A stretch of DNA of 64,000 bases, from assembly GCF_023008165.1 (NCBI RefSeq), contig NZ_JAKQZA010000005.1:372001-436000 (forward strand), given 5' to 3'. Source of the DNA: Kordiimonas laminariae (GTDB lineage: Bacteria; Pseudomonadota; Alphaproteobacteria; Sphingomonadales; Kordiimonadaceae). Every line of letters begins with the position of its first letter. Positions within the stretch are counted from its first letter, which is position 1. Under the pieces are notes generated by a model, which searched no databases, was not told where the DNA came from, and was given only the letters and a program-made list of their open reading frames with translations. The translations under genes and the position numbers were made by a program. Positions 18,074 through 27,104 of the stretch are shown piece by piece.

Positions 18074-18592
18074 ATGAAACAGTTATATTTGCTCAGGCAC
18101 GCTAAATCCTGCTGGAAAAGTGATTTCAGCTGTGATCACAATCGTCATTTAAATAAGCGTGGGTATAGGGCAGCTGCAAAGATTGGGAAAAGGTTTGCCG
18201 AGATGCAAATACAGCCTGATTTAGTTCTTTGTTCCACGGCCACTCGTGCACAAGAAACCTTCTCTGGTATTGTTGAGGCGGGTGGATTTGAATGGAATAT
18301 GAAGCCTGAACCAAGATTATATGGGGCCAGTGCTAACACTATTCTTGCGATTATCAAAGAATATGGCCCTGCTGTAAATAACCTAATGATCATTGGTCAT
18401 AATCCAGGCCTTGAGGATGCCGCGATGGCACTTTCTACCAAAGGCAAAAAGTCATTGTTTGATCGCCTTTACCACAAAGTACCTACCGGGAGCTTCATTT
18501 CTATAGAGTTTGATGTACCGTGTTTTTCAGATGTTTCTGCCCGCAGTGGTAAGCTGATTGACTTTATGCGTCCAAAGATAGAATTCGCTTAA
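18074..18592 (+). CDS. SixA-type histidine phosphatase
   Basis: Short histidine phosphatase of 172 residues. LLRHAKS (His9 expected phospho-acceptor, with Arg8) and the second catalytic His in MIIGHNPGLED are both present. STATRAQETF supplies the third phosphate-binding region. SixA proteins dephosphorylate phosphohistidine on HPt or PTS proteins; which protein is the target here is unknown. The frame is open to 18038, but the RHxK motif sits properly only 8 residues into the chain starting at ATG 18074, which is preceded by GGGGTG. Confidence 0.88.
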   Translation: MKQLYLLRHAKSCWKSDFSCDHNRHLNKRGYRAAAKIGKRFAEMQIQPDLVLCSTATRAQETFSGIVEAGGFEWNMKPEPRLYGASANTILAIIKEYGPAVNNLMIIGHNPGLEDAAMALSTKGKKSLFDRLYHKVPTGSFISIEFDVPCFSDVSARSGKLIDFMRPKIEFA

Positions 18593-18630
18593 TCAGGATT
18601 TGAAAATATAGGAATTAAACGCGTAACCTA

Positions 18631-18708
18631 ATCTAAGTGTTGTGCAACTGAACCAAAGTTACCTTGCATTTCTGCTCGACAGACTTCCCTAAAACGCATC
18701 TAAGTGTT
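18631..18708. repeat. 11-bp direct repeat upstream of lipoprotein gene
   Basis: ATCTAAGTGTT occurs at 18631-18641 and again at 18698-18708, 67 bases apart, in the gap before the lipoprotein gene. A CATATATG stretch follows the second copy. The repeats could be activator sites, but only the repetition itself is seen. Confidence 0.35.
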
Positions 18709-18737
18709 ATTACCATATATGTTTTTCTCGGGAGTTG

Positions 18738-19412
18738 ATGCGAGTGCAATCTAGTATGAAGCTGATTTTGGGTTTGTTGCTCATGTTGCTGCTTGCGGCA
18801 TGTGACCCTATTGCACGCAAAACATCCAGCTCCACAGCAATGATTGGCATGAAGGCTATTATCAAGGCTGAAGGCCGTGAGGTTACATCAGAAATCACTG
18901 ATGTTGACGGTAAATATGTGTCCGTTGATTGGTCTGACTGGAATGGTAATCATTTGCGTACTGTTAAGATGTACCGTGGCCTATATCCAGTGGGTGGCGT
19001 ACGTCATAATGGTCAGTATGAATATGATTTCAATGAATCAAAACTGGAAGGGTTATTCCCACTGGAAAAAGGGAATGAGGCTAGTTTTGAAGGCACTTTT
19101 ACCCACTTTGAAGAAAACTCAACGTATCAATTTTGGGTGCATATGAGTGTTGAAGGCGAAAAAGAAATTTCCCTACCGTCAGGTGATCGTAAAGTATTTG
19201 TAATTCATGTAACAACCGAATTTGATATTGAGGGGAAAAAACAGCGCCAAAGAGAGAAGCTGTATTATGATCCCGAATACAATATGATTCTCAAAAAGAA
19301 CTTTTATCAAAAATACCGCCAAAGCCATTGGCGCGCTATTTCAATTATTCTACCCGGCGATGCCGATCAGATTGCACCACAAAGGCGCCGTTCCGGCACG
19401 GTATTGATTTAG
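18738..19412 (+). CDS. putative lipoprotein of unknown function
   Basis: About 224 residues with a lipoprotein signal peptide: MKLILGLLLMLLLAAC, lipobox LAAC, so it is likely acylated and anchored in a membrane facing the periplasm. The mature part is beta-rich and contains WSDWNGNHLRTVKMYRGLYP and a late KLYYDPEYNMILKK, suggesting a compact globular domain; I do not recognise the family. The start is uncertain: TTG 18735, ATG 18738, GTG 18744 and ATG 18756 are all in frame, and GGGAG at 18730-18734 best suits GTG 18744. It abuts the convergent Rieske gene with no gap. Confidence 0.78.
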   Translation: MRVQSSMKLILGLLLMLLLAACDPIARKTSSSTAMIGMKAIIKAEGREVTSEITDVDGKYVSVDWSDWNGNHLRTVKMYRGLYPVGGVRHNGQYEYDFNESKLEGLFPLEKGNEASFEGTFTHFEENSTYQFWVHMSVEGEKEISLPSGDRKVFVIHVTTEFDIEGKKQRQREKLYYDPEYNMILKKNFYQKYRQSHWRAISIILPGDADQIAPQRRRSGTVLI

Positions 19413-19793
19413 TCAACGTGTAAAAATTGCTGTGTCAGTCATATCAACAGCAACTTCTCGAAGATATTCCCCCTTACATGGGCCTAGGATGCATTTACCG
19501 CTTTCATGGTTAAACAGCGCACCGTGTGTGCGGCAAATAAGGTGACTACCTTCAATATTCAGAAAGTTTTCATCGAACATATTTAGAGGGGTGCCTGCAT
19601 GAGGGCAGCGATTGTCATAGACCTTGATGATACCATCTTTTTTCTGAACTAAAACACTTACCCGAAACCGATCTTCCCGAAAGATTATTTCTTTCCCGCC
19701 GTGTTCAGGTAAATCTGCCAGATTACATAACTTAGTACCTGCAGGAGGTCCTGCTGGTAGATCTTCCAGATGAAGGGGGGATGGCTTTTTCAT
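19413..19793 (-). CDS. Rieske 2Fe-2S domain protein
   Basis: Small soluble Rieske ferredoxin-like protein, 126 residues. Cluster ligands are clear: CPH (Cys63, His65) and CRTH (Cys87, His90), the C-x-H...C-x2-H pattern. FNHESGKCILGPCKGEYL follows as in Rieske proteins. No signal peptide or membrane anchor, so probably a cytoplasmic electron carrier or an oxygenase-associated ferredoxin; partner unknown. The ATG overlaps the EVE gene stop by one base (TAATG). It is the last gene of the leftward tsaD-gpsA-YciI-EVE group. Confidence 0.92.
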   Translation of the reverse strand: MKKPSPLHLEDLPAGPPAGTKLCNLADLPEHGGKEIIFREDRFRVSVLVQKKDGIIKVYDNRCPHAGTPLNMFDENFLNIEGSHLICRTHGALFNHESGKCILGPCKGEYLREVAVDMTDTAIFTR

Positions 19794-20203
19794 TAGTCAA
19801 AAGAACAATCGCTATACATTTCAGCCCATGCTTTATCATCAATGGCCATGACTGATAGACGGGATTGGCGAACCAGTGCGATGTGTGCAAGACTTTCCCG
19901 TGATTTAATTTCGGTAAGATTCAGCGGGGTTTTTGCGCTTTTTTCTGCCTTCAGGTCAACAAGGCAAAAACGGCCTTTTTCATCATCTGGGTCAGGGTAT
20001 GGCCCTCGGGCAACGGAACATAGGCCAACAATTTCACGGGATTTGCCCGAATGGTAGAAGAAGACCAGATCCCCTTCTTCCATAGCTTTCATGTTTTTCT
20101 GGGCCTGGAAGTTACGAACACCATCCCAGGGTTCTTGCGGCACAGAGAGTTGATCTTCCCATGACCAGTCACCCGGTTCAGATTTTACCAACCAATATGC
20201 CAT
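19793..20203 (-). CDS. EVE domain protein
   Basis: 136-residue EVE (PUA-like) protein. MAYWLVKSEPGDWSWEDQL, WDGVRNFQAQKNMKAM and GDLVFFYHSGKSREIVGL are the diagnostic blocks shared with thymocyte nuclear protein 1. EVE domains bind modified nucleobases such as methylated or hydroxymethylated cytosine, and stand-alone copies are common in alphaproteobacteria near tsaD/gpsA/yciI. The exact role is unknown. It is coupled to the Rieske gene by TAATG overlap and starts 11 bases after the YciI gene. Confidence 0.93.
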   Translation of the reverse strand: MAYWLVKSEPGDWSWEDQLSVPQEPWDGVRNFQAQKNMKAMEEGDLVFFYHSGKSREIVGLCSVARGPYPDPDDEKGRFCLVDLKAEKSAKTPLNLTEIKSRESLAHIALVRQSRLSVMAIDDKAWAEMYSDCSFD

Positions 20204-20214
20204 AAGGTGTTCCT

Positions 20215-20514
20215 TTATTCAGATTGTGCCCAAACGCCGACTGCTGCCTTCCAGGGCTTTATCTCTACTTTCTCAAAAAGCCCTGCGGTGGCATAGGGGT
20301 CATTATCTGCAAAAAGCTGCACCGCTGCATCACTTGCTGCATCAATGATAATCACGCTGCCAATTGGCTTCGGATCTTCCCCAACAGATAAAAGTGGTCC
20401 AGCAACTTTCAGGCGATCGCCGGCAGTTTCCAAGTAAGCCAAGTGATCGGGACGAACAGACATGCGCAGATCAACGCTGTTTGCTTTATCCGTGCAGGTA
20501 ATTACATAGAGCAT
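20215..20514 (-). CDS. YciI family protein
   Basis: 99-residue YciI/muconolactone-isomerase-like protein with ferredoxin-like fold. It has the family's conserved RPDHLAYL (His in the putative active site) and the DNDPYATAGLFEKVEIKPW segment (Asp-Pro pair). Function is unresolved in most bacteria. It sits between gpsA and the EVE gene, a neighbourhood that recurs in alphaproteobacteria. Gaps are 11 and 9 bases, so one transcript is likely. Confidence 0.92.
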   Translation of the reverse strand: MLYVITCTDKANSVDLRMSVRPDHLAYLETAGDRLKVAGPLLSVGEDPKPIGSVIIIDAASDAAVQLFADNDPYATAGLFEKVEIKPWKAAVGVWAQSE

Positions 20515-20523
20515 CTATTCCTC

Positions 20524-21516
20524 CTATACGCCTTCTTCTGTAAATGGTCTGGTCATAAGCTTTTCCATAACCTTATTTACATTCTGACCTTCTTTTAAAA
20601 TATGATAAACCGCTGCAGTAATAGGCATATCAATCCCTTTTTCCACTGCGAGTTTATGAACAATTTCTACTGTATGTGCGCCCTCTGCCACTGAGTTTCG
20701 TTCAGCCATAATTTCAGCAAAGGTTCTGCCTTCACCAATAGCTTTGCCTAGCGACATATTCCGGGACTGTGTACTGGAACATGTGAGAATTAAGTCGCCA
20801 AGACCAGATAAGCCCATTAAGGTCTCGGGATTAGCGCCATATAGTTCACCGAAACGAACAATTTCTGCCAAACCACGGGTGATAACAGCAGCACGGGCAT
20901 TTTCACCAATACTCAGACCGGAAACAATGCCCGTGGCAATCGCCAGTACATTCTTAATTGCGCCGCCAATTTGGGCTCCAACCACATCATCATTATAATA
21001 CGGACGGAAAGTTGGTTGGCCTAATGCGTCAATCAGGGCTTCGCCTAAAGCTTTATCTTTTGCAGCCAGTGTAAGTGCACAAGGCAAACCATTGGCCACC
21101 TCCGCAGCAAACGTAGGGCCAGACAGGATACAAGCTGGGTTGTTTGGCGCTGTTTCTTCAAGTACCTCACTCAGCAGCTTGCCGCTTGAAACCTCAATAC
21201 CCTTGGAGCAAATAACCAGAGGTACACCTGGCTTTAGGTGCGTGACAAGTTCGGCAGACATAGTGCGAAGATGTTGGGCCGGGCTAACAATAAGGATTGC
21301 GTCGCTATCGGAAAGGTCAGCCATATCACCGGTTGCGATGAGCTTTTCGCTTAATGCCACGCCTTTCAGGAATACGGTGTTTTCATGGGTATTATTGATT
21401 GCAGAAACAACTTCAGGCTCTCTTGCCCATATAGTGGTTTCCCGACCTGCTGCAACTGCAGCGGCCGCTAGCGCGGTTCCCCATGCTCCTGCCCCTAAAA
21501 CACCAATCTTATGCAC
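20524..21516 (-). CDS. gpsA: glycerol-3-phosphate dehydrogenase [NAD(P)+]
   Basis: Reduces dihydroxyacetone phosphate to sn-glycerol 3-phosphate for phospholipid synthesis, in the cytoplasm. The 330-residue protein begins MHKIGVLGAGAWGTALAAA, with the GxGxxG nucleotide loop. The VICSKGIE motif follows, then the GGAIKNVLAIATGIVSGL block with catalytic Lys, and LSGLGDLILTCSSTQSRN. All are GpsA signatures. It lies 57 bases downstream of tsaD in the same direction, a common tsaD-gpsA pairing. Confidence 0.97.
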   Translation of the reverse strand: MHKIGVLGAGAWGTALAAAAVAAGRETTIWAREPEVVSAINNTHENTVFLKGVALSEKLIATGDMADLSDSDAILIVSPAQHLRTMSAELVTHLKPGVPLVICSKGIEVSSGKLLSEVLEETAPNNPACILSGPTFAAEVANGLPCALTLAAKDKALGEALIDALGQPTFRPYYNDDVVGAQIGGAIKNVLAIATGIVSGLSIGENARAAVITRGLAEIVRFGELYGANPETLMGLSGLGDLILTCSSTQSRNMSLGKAIGEGRTFAEIMAERNSVAEGAHTVEIVHKLAVEKGIDMPITAAVYHILKEGQNVNKVMEKLMTRPFTEEGV

Positions 21517-21573
21517 TCAAAGTCTCCTGAAATTTTCTATAGTTTGCCTGCTCTCGTAGACACTGGCAAGTGC

Positions 21574-22695
21574 TTATGCCTTCGCGCCTTTTTTGCCTTT
21601 TCCGACCAGCGGTATGGCTGTGCTATCCAGCGGCCAGCGCGCTCTTGGCGCCATTTCAAAATCATCAATGGATGGATCATCAAGAAAGCGTTCCATTCCT
21701 GCCCAGGCTATCATGGCGCCATTGTCTGTACACAAAGCCAGTGGTGGAGCATGGAATGTCATATTGTTATCTAAAGCAGTTTTTTGCAGCTCCGCGCGTA
21801 GATACTTATTAGCTGCTACACCTCCTGCTACAACAAGCGGCAGTGTATCAGTGCCTGCTTCCTCGCGGAACAGTTTGATAGCATTCTTTAGCCTGTTGGT
21901 AAGGCATGCGGCAATCGTGGTTTGGAAAGCCGCGCAGATATCTGCACGGTCATCTGCATATAAAGCGCCTCGTTCTTTCACGCATGCCTCAGCTGTTCGT
22001 CGTACTGCCGTCTTTAAGCCTGAGAAGGAAAAGTCACATCCGGGTTTGCCGATAAGCGGGCGCGGTAGTTTGAAGCGGGTTGGGTTCCCTTTTACTGCTT
22101 CTTTTTCTACCGCTGGGCCTCCGGGGTACCCGAGCCCCAGTAGTTTGGCAGTTTTATCAAAAGCTTCTCCAACGGCATCATCAATTGTCGTGCCTAGGCG
22201 TTTGTATTTTCCAACACCGCTTACACTTAGGAGTTGGCAGTGTCCGCCGGATACTAGAAGAAGTAGATAAGGAAATTTAATATCCTCAACAAGCCGTGCT
22301 GTAAGGGCATGGCCTTCAAGGTGATTTACAGCCACATAGGGCTTGCCAGCGGCTCTTGCGACTGCTTTTGCCGTCATAACGCCAACCATCAGACCACCTA
22401 CAAGCCCGGGGCCTGTTGTCGCAGCCACGGCATCTAAATCTGCCATTGAGATGTTAGCGTCTTTCAAGACGCCAGCCACCAGATGGTCCAGATTAGAGAT
22501 ATGTTGACGCGCTGCAATTTCGGGCACCACACCACCATATTCGCTGTGGTCATCAATTTGTGAAAGTACCTGGTGAGCCAGAATTTGTTTGTCAGCACTA
22601 ACAATAGCGGCAGCGGTTTCGTCGCAGCTGGTTTCAATTCCAAGCACAAAGGGGCGCTGCGGCTTTTTGTCAGGCGTCTCAGTGGCTTGTGTCAT
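21574..22695 (-). CDS. tsaD: tRNA N6-adenosine threonylcarbamoyltransferase
   Basis: Transfers threonylcarbamoyl to A37 of ANN-decoding tRNAs, with TsaB and TsaE. From ATG 22695 (373 residues): [16 protein letters not shown], the metal-binding HLEGH in [38 protein letters not shown] and [13 protein letters not shown] are all TsaD hallmarks. The frame is open to 22767, but conserved sequence starts soon after 22695. The C-terminus has an extra basic tail (GKGKKGAKA). It is divergent from hemC. Confidence 0.97.
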   Translation of the reverse strand: MTQATETPDKKPQRPFVLGIETSCDETAAAIVSADKQILAHQVLSQIDDHSEYGGVVPEIAARQHISNLDHLVAGVLKDANISMADLDAVAATTGPGLVGGLMVGVMTAKAVARAAGKPYVAVNHLEGHALTARLVEDIKFPYLLLLVSGGHCQLLSVSGVGKYKRLGTTIDDAVGEAFDKTAKLLGLGYPGGPAVEKEAVKGNPTRFKLPRPLIGKPGCDFSFSGLKTAVRRTAEACVKERGALYADDRADICAAFQTTIAACLTNRLKNAIKLFREEAGTDTLPLVVAGGVAANKYLRAELQKTALDNNMTFHAPPLALCTDNGAMIAWAGMERFLDDPSIDDFEMAPRARWPLDSTAIPLVGKGKKGAKA

Positions 22696-22761
22696 GATAA
22701 TAAATCCATCTTTGGGCTTGGGGCCGAACCGTAATACTTCTATAACCCTAAGCAAATAGAG

Positions 22762-22805
22762 TTTCAAAAACTGTGGATGCCGCTTATATATGCTAGCACA
22801 CTAGC
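22762..22805 (+). promoter_or_regulatory. candidate hemC promoter with palindrome at start site
   Basis: TTTCAA (22762-22767), 17 bases, TATATA (22785-22790) forms a moderate sigma-70 promoter. Immediately downstream is a perfect 5-4-5 inverted repeat GCTAG-CACA-CTAGC at 22792-22805, where transcription should begin. It lies in the tsaD-hemC divergent gap, 35 bases before the hemC start. A regulator controlling haem synthesis could bind it; no regulator is identified. Confidence 0.4.
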
Positions 22806-22839
22806 GTTTTGTAAGCCCATAGCACCGGGAGCAAGTATC

Positions 22840-23799
22840 TTGCAACAATCGATCAAAATCGGCACACGAGGCAGCCCTCTGGCACTCGCACAAGCAAATG
22901 ATGTAAAGGCACGCCTTCTTAAGGCACATGACGGCCTGAGTGAAGAGCAGATCGAGATTGTTGTTATAAAAACTTCAGGTGATCGTATTCTTGATAAGCA
23001 TTTAATGACCGCTGGTGGCAAAGGTCTGTTCACCAAGGAGATCGAAGAAGCGCTCCTTGATGGAAGTATCGATTGCGCCGTACATTCAAGCAAGGATATG
23101 CCTACAGAGTTGCCAGAAGGTTTATGTTTGACCGTATTCCTACCTAGAGAAGATCCACGTGATGTGTTTATCAGCGAGAAATTTTCTCATTTCCTCGATC
23201 TTCCTAAGGGTGCGATTCTGGGTACAGCTTCTCTGCGCCGTCGCGCTCAGGCTCTTCATCTTCGTCCCGATCTTAAGGTGGTTACTTTCCGCGGTAATGT
23301 TCAAACGCGGTTAAGAAAGTTGGGTGAAGGGGAAGCAGATGCAACCTTCCTCGCGCTTGCCGGATTGAACCGTATGGATATGCAAAGTGCTGCTACAGAA
23401 AAACTCTCACTGGAGGAATTTCTGCCGGCGCCGGCACAAGGGGCTGTCACTGTAGAAATCCGGGAAAATGATGACCGTATGCGAGATATGCTTGCCCCAC
23501 TTCATTGTTCAAAGACAGAACTTGAAGTGATAGCCGAGCGCGCGTATTTGGCGGCGCTTGACGGTTCATGCCGCACACCAATTGCTGCGCATGCTACTGT
23601 TGATGGTGATCATATCCTTATGAAAGCGCAGTTGTTATCGCTTGATGGTTCGAAGATTTTTGAGCGAAACGCGGAAACGGATGCGACTTTAGAGGCTGCA
23701 AATGCTCTCGGAAATAAAGTTGGGCTGGACATAAAAGCAGAAGCAGGCCAAGCTTTCTTCGAAAAACTTAACAAGGAAGTACAAGAAGCGATCGCATGA
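22840..23799 (+). CDS. hemC: hydroxymethylbilane synthase (porphobilinogen deaminase)
   Basis: Condenses four porphobilinogens to hydroxymethylbilane in haem synthesis. SIKIGTRGSPLALAQAND, VVIKTSGDRI, VHSSKDMPTELPEGL, GTASLRRRAQALHLRPDL, VTFRGNVQTRL and the dipyrromethane-carrying Cys in LDGSCRTPIAAHA are all present. I chose TTG 22840 (319 residues), preceded by GGGAGC, because family proteins begin just before the I-G-T-R-x-S-P-L-A motif. The upstream ATG at 22777 would add 21 unmatched residues and overlap the promoter. The stop overlaps hemD by four bases. Confidence 0.96.
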   Translation: MQQSIKIGTRGSPLALAQANDVKARLLKAHDGLSEEQIEIVVIKTSGDRILDKHLMTAGGKGLFTKEIEEALLDGSIDCAVHSSKDMPTELPEGLCLTVFLPREDPRDVFISEKFSHFLDLPKGAILGTASLRRRAQALHLRPDLKVVTFRGNVQTRLRKLGEGEADATFLALAGLNRMDMQSAATEKLSLEEFLPAPAQGAVTVEIRENDDRMRDMLAPLHCSKTELEVIAERAYLAALDGSCRTPIAAHATVDGDHILMKAQLLSLDGSKIFERNAETDATLEAANALGNKVGLDIKAEAGQAFFEKLNKEVQEAIA

Positions 23800-24494
23800 A
23801 AACTATTCTTGTAACGCGCCCGGAGACAGAAGCCGGGGAAACAGGGCAGAAACTGGAAGCGCTTGGATATCATGTTCTTTATGCGCCCATGATCAAGATT
23901 GCACCGGTCTCTTTTGAGATTCCAGATGAATCTCGTACGCTCGTGGTAACCAGTAAAAATGGTGCACGGTATGGTCTTGCAAATATAGGAAAAAAAGATC
24001 GTCCTATCTTTGCTGTGGGCGAACAAACAGCAGAAGTTGCCCGTTCGCAAGGTTTTACCAATATAACGGTTGGCCCGGGAACTGCTCGCCAGCTTGTGCC
24101 GCTTCTTCTAGAGTGCGGCGATAAACAAAAACGGGACTATAGCCACCTATGTGGCAGTGAAATCGCCTATAATATTGCTTCGGTCCTGCGTGATGCTGGG
24201 TTGGATGCAGAAAATACTGTCACCTATCAATCTCTCCCTAATCGGGCTTTCCCGCCTGCGGTACAGGAAATGATGGAAAATGGCGGAATTGATGCAGTCC
24301 TCTTTTATTCTCCGCGTACAGCCACCATCTTTGAAGAAGCGATATCTGAATGCGGTTTCCATGACTGGCTCCCCAAACTGGATGCTTACTGCCTTTCTGA
24401 GCGGGTAGCGGATAGTTTGTTAGGGCCATGGAGAGAGATCAAGCGGTCTATCATGCCTGAGGAAAAAGCACTCTTAAGCCTACTAAGTAGATAA
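23796..24494 (+). CDS. hemD: uroporphyrinogen-III synthase
   Basis: Cyclises hydroxymethylbilane with inversion of ring D. The family is poorly conserved; the 232-residue length fits, as do the N-terminal ILVTRPETEAGETGQKLEALGY, the VVTSKNGARYGL motif, IFAVGEQTAEVARSQGF and LFYSPRTATIFEEAI. ATGA overlap with hemC and position before the mitofilin-like gene make the assignment firm. The C-terminal part (LSERVADSL) is also as expected. Confidence 0.93.
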   Translation: MKTILVTRPETEAGETGQKLEALGYHVLYAPMIKIAPVSFEIPDESRTLVVTSKNGARYGLANIGKKDRPIFAVGEQTAEVARSQGFTNITVGPGTARQLVPLLLECGDKQKRDYSHLCGSEIAYNIASVLRDAGLDAENTVTYQSLPNRAFPPAVQEMMENGGIDAVLFYSPRTATIFEEAISECGFHDWLPKLDAYCLSERVADSLLGPWREIKRSIMPEEKALLSLLSR

Positions 24495-24510
24495 ATTGGC
24501 GGGGAATAAA

Positions 24511-25740
24511 ATGGCAGAAGCATCAAATACGGATGAAACCGAGCTTCCGCAAGATCAGAATAGTCAGTCAGCTTCTGCATCAGAAGCTACTGAGTTCATA
24601 GAAGCCGAAATCATTGAAGAAACTGTGTCTTCTGAAACTCCAAAGTTCGAGGATAAGAAGTCTGCGGTGGTTAAAACCTCATCAGGAAAAGCGGGCTGGA
24701 TCACGGCAGGTGTTTTAGCAGCCTTTGTTGGTGGTTTGTTTGCAGCGCCTTATGCGGAAAAACAGTTAATTGCGCTTGGCCTTTTAAATGAGGGTGTAAG
24801 CGTGGGAACTGTTCCGGCTTCGGTTCCTTTTGATAGCAGCGCATTAGAGGCAGAAATTGATGCTTTGAAAGCTAGCCTTGCTACTTACAAAGAAATTCTT
24901 GCTCAGCAATCTGCTGATATTACAGCAGCCAATACAGCACGTGCGGATTTGCAGCGTCAGTTAGAGCTTGCCGCTGCTAGTAACCCTGCTGTCGGCAATA
25001 TTGATGATTCTGCTCAGCTTGTGACGCTTAAGGCAGATGTAGAACGCTTAACAGGCGATATCGCACGCCTAAGCGCGCTGAATAGCGAAGCTGACCCTGA
25101 AGTTTCTCAGCTTCGTGGCGCTTTGACGCTTGCAAAAGCAGAGAATGCTCAATTCAAAGCACGCCTTGATGCTATTGAAAACAGTGTAACGGCTGTACAG
25201 GCTGGTGCTCTTGAAGCAAGTCCGCGTGGTCGTTTGGTGCTGGCACTTGTTCGTTTAAAAGATCGGGTACTTGCTGGTCTTGATTTCTCTTCTGAACTGG
25301 ATGCCTTACGCACAGATATTGCAGATTTGCCAGCGATTGATCAGCAGCTGATGGGAGCTGAATTCGCGCGTTTGGAAACTCATTCGGCAGGGATCAGCCC
25401 TTATATTTCGCTGGTACGTGATTTTGATGCCGCTGTATCAGGCGCATTAACGGCCGGAGAAAAAGCTGATGGTGGTTTCCTCAGCAGTCTTTTTACCAGC
25501 CGAAGAACAGATGCTGGTGCATCGGGTGATGACGCAGTGTTTTTGCAGGCGGAAAGAAGGCTGGCTGCTCGAGATACGGCAGGTGCTTTGAAAGCATTAG
25601 AAGCTCTCTCTGTTCCTGTCAAAGAAGCTATGGCTCCTTGGACAGCAAAAGCCAAGGCCTATGTTGAAGCAGATGCTGCTGTAAGCCGTATGATCAAGGC
25701 TGCGACCAACGCCGGTTCACCAGTTAGAGCCGGAGAATAA
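24511..25740 (+). CDS. mitofilin/Mic60-like inner membrane protein (COG4223)
   Basis: 409-residue membrane protein. An acidic, low-complexity cytoplasmic N-terminus (about 1-60) is followed by one transmembrane helix (GWITAGVLAAFVGGLFAAP). A long periplasmic coiled coil comes next (about 100-220, ALEAEIDALKASLATYKE), then a C-terminal helical region resembling the mitofilin domain. Alphaproteobacterial Mic60 homologues are known from exactly this position, between hemD and hemY, and are implicated in intracytoplasmic membrane shape. ATG 24511 follows GGGG at 24500-24503; a TTG at 24496 is in frame. The gene is two bases from hemY's region, in one operon. Confidence 0.85.
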   Translation: MAEASNTDETELPQDQNSQSASASEATEFIEAEIIEETVSSETPKFEDKKSAVVKTSSGKAGWITAGVLAAFVGGLFAAPYAEKQLIALGLLNEGVSVGTVPASVPFDSSALEAEIDALKASLATYKEILAQQSADITAANTARADLQRQLELAAASNPAVGNIDDSAQLVTLKADVERLTGDIARLSALNSEADPEVSQLRGALTLAKAENAQFKARLDAIENSVTAVQAGALEASPRGRLVLALVRLKDRVLAGLDFSSELDALRTDIADLPAIDQQLMGAEFARLETHSAGISPYISLVRDFDAAVSGALTAGEKADGGFLSSLFTSRRTDAGASGDDAVFLQAERRLAARDTAGALKALEALSVPVKEAMAPWTAKAKAYVEADAAVSRMIKAATNAGSPVRAGE

Positions 25741-25743
25741 GAT

Positions 25744-27096
25744 ATGGTACGGATCATATTCTGGTTTCTGGCAATTTTGATTGTGTCAGTAGCGGCGGTT
25801 TGGCTCGCTGATAACCCTGGTGAAGTGGCAATTGATTTTCAAGGCCGCCGAATTTACGCAAGTTTCGCTTCTCTTGCATTTGTTGCCGTTGGTTTGGCTG
25901 CGCTTACTGGTGGTATGGTGTGGCTTGTGGGCTGGATAAAGCGTGATATGCCACTTTTCGGTAGTAATCAGGTGGTAAAGCGCCAACAGCGTGGTCTCAA
26001 GCTTCTAAACCAATCTCTTGTGGCACTGTCAGCGGGTGATCATAAATTAGCCGGGCGATTGGCTGGACAGGCCGAGGTATTATTACCGCCGCAGCCGATG
26101 GTGCATTTGATCGCTGCAGAAGCAGCCCAACGTGGAGGTAATCATAAAGAAGCCGCGAAAAGGTTTGCAGCGCTTGAAGAAACCGATGAAGGGCGCTTCC
26201 TTGGGCTGCGTGGACTGCTTTCAGAGGCACGCCGTACCGGCCGGGAAAGTGAAGCTTTGCGCCTTGCTCGGGTTGCTTTTGAAGAAAACAGAAAAAGCCC
26301 GTGGGTTTTGAAAACGCTCTTTGCCCTTGAGGTTGCAGCAGGGAATTGGGAGCAGGCTTCAGCGGCCCTTTCCAAGGTGATGAAAGAAGGCTTGGTTGCT
26401 GATGATATTGGCAAGCGCCATCAAGCAACCCTTGCATACGCGGAGGCTGCGGAACATAACCTGAAAGGTGATCGCGATTTAGCACGTAAAGGCTTTAAGA
26501 AAGCTATGTCGTTACAGCCAGCTTTTTATGCTGCGGTTTCAGCGCTGGCGAGACTTGAGCTTTCAGGTGGTAACGGTAAGAAAGCTGAAAAAATCATTAT
26601 GGATGCTTGGGGGCAGGAACCACATCCGTCTTATGCGAAGCTTTACAAGGAACTGGATGCCGCTGAAGCTCCGGCAGGGTGGCTCTCGCGTGTGCGAGCA
26701 CTTGTGGCAAAGAATCCGGATCATCCAGAATCCTTATTACTTCTCACTGATGCCTTGATGGATGCACAGGAATATTCCGGCGCAAAACCGGTACTTGACC
26801 GTTTGCTTGCAGAACACCCTACACGTACGGCATGGCAATATAAACTCGCGCTTGTTCATGCGCTTGGCGAAGACCCTGATCCAGTAGAAACGGCTCTTGA
26901 GCATGCCCTTGAAGGTGCCATTTGGCAGTGTACAGATTGCGGGCATCAGCCGCGTATGTGGGCACCGCTTTGTGAAAGCTGTGATGGGTTTGATACGACC
27001 CTTTGGCAAAAGAAAGCTGATATTGTCTCTGGTCACAAAAAGCACCAACAAAGCGAAGCAACCATTGCACTGCTAGCTGATGATAAAGCTGTGTAA
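25744..27096 (+). CDS. hemY: HemY-type TPR membrane protein with C-terminal zinc-ribbon
   Basis: 450-residue protein of the HemY family (not protoporphyrinogen oxidase). Two N-terminal membrane helices (about 3-20 and 40-62) enclose the conserved WLADNPGEVAIDFQGRRI segment, and several TPR repeats follow to about residue 380. The C-terminus has Cys396, Cys399, Cys410 and Cys413 in a CxxC-x10-CxxC arrangement, a rubredoxin-like zinc site. Exact role is unclear; the family is linked to late haem synthesis by gene position. Starts 3 bases after the Mic60-like stop. Followed by two hairpin terminators. Confidence 0.9.
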   Translation: MVRIIFWFLAILIVSVAAVWLADNPGEVAIDFQGRRIYASFASLAFVAVGLAALTGGMVWLVGWIKRDMPLFGSNQVVKRQQRGLKLLNQSLVALSAGDHKLAGRLAGQAEVLLPPQPMVHLIAAEAAQRGGNHKEAAKRFAALEETDEGRFLGLRGLLSEARRTGRESEALRLARVAFEENRKSPWVLKTLFALEVAAGNWEQASAALSKVMKEGLVADDIGKRHQATLAYAEAAEHNLKGDRDLARKGFKKAMSLQPAFYAAVSALARLELSGGNGKKAEKIIMDAWGQEPHPSYAKLYKELDAAEAPAGWLSRVRALVAKNPDHPESLLLLTDALMDAQEYSGAKPVLDRLLAEHPTRTAWQYKLALVHALGEDPDPVETALEHALEGAIWQCTDCGHQPRMWAPLCESCDGFDTTLWQKKADIVSGHKKHQQSEATIALLADDKAV

Positions 27097-27104
27097 ACTT
27101 GTTT

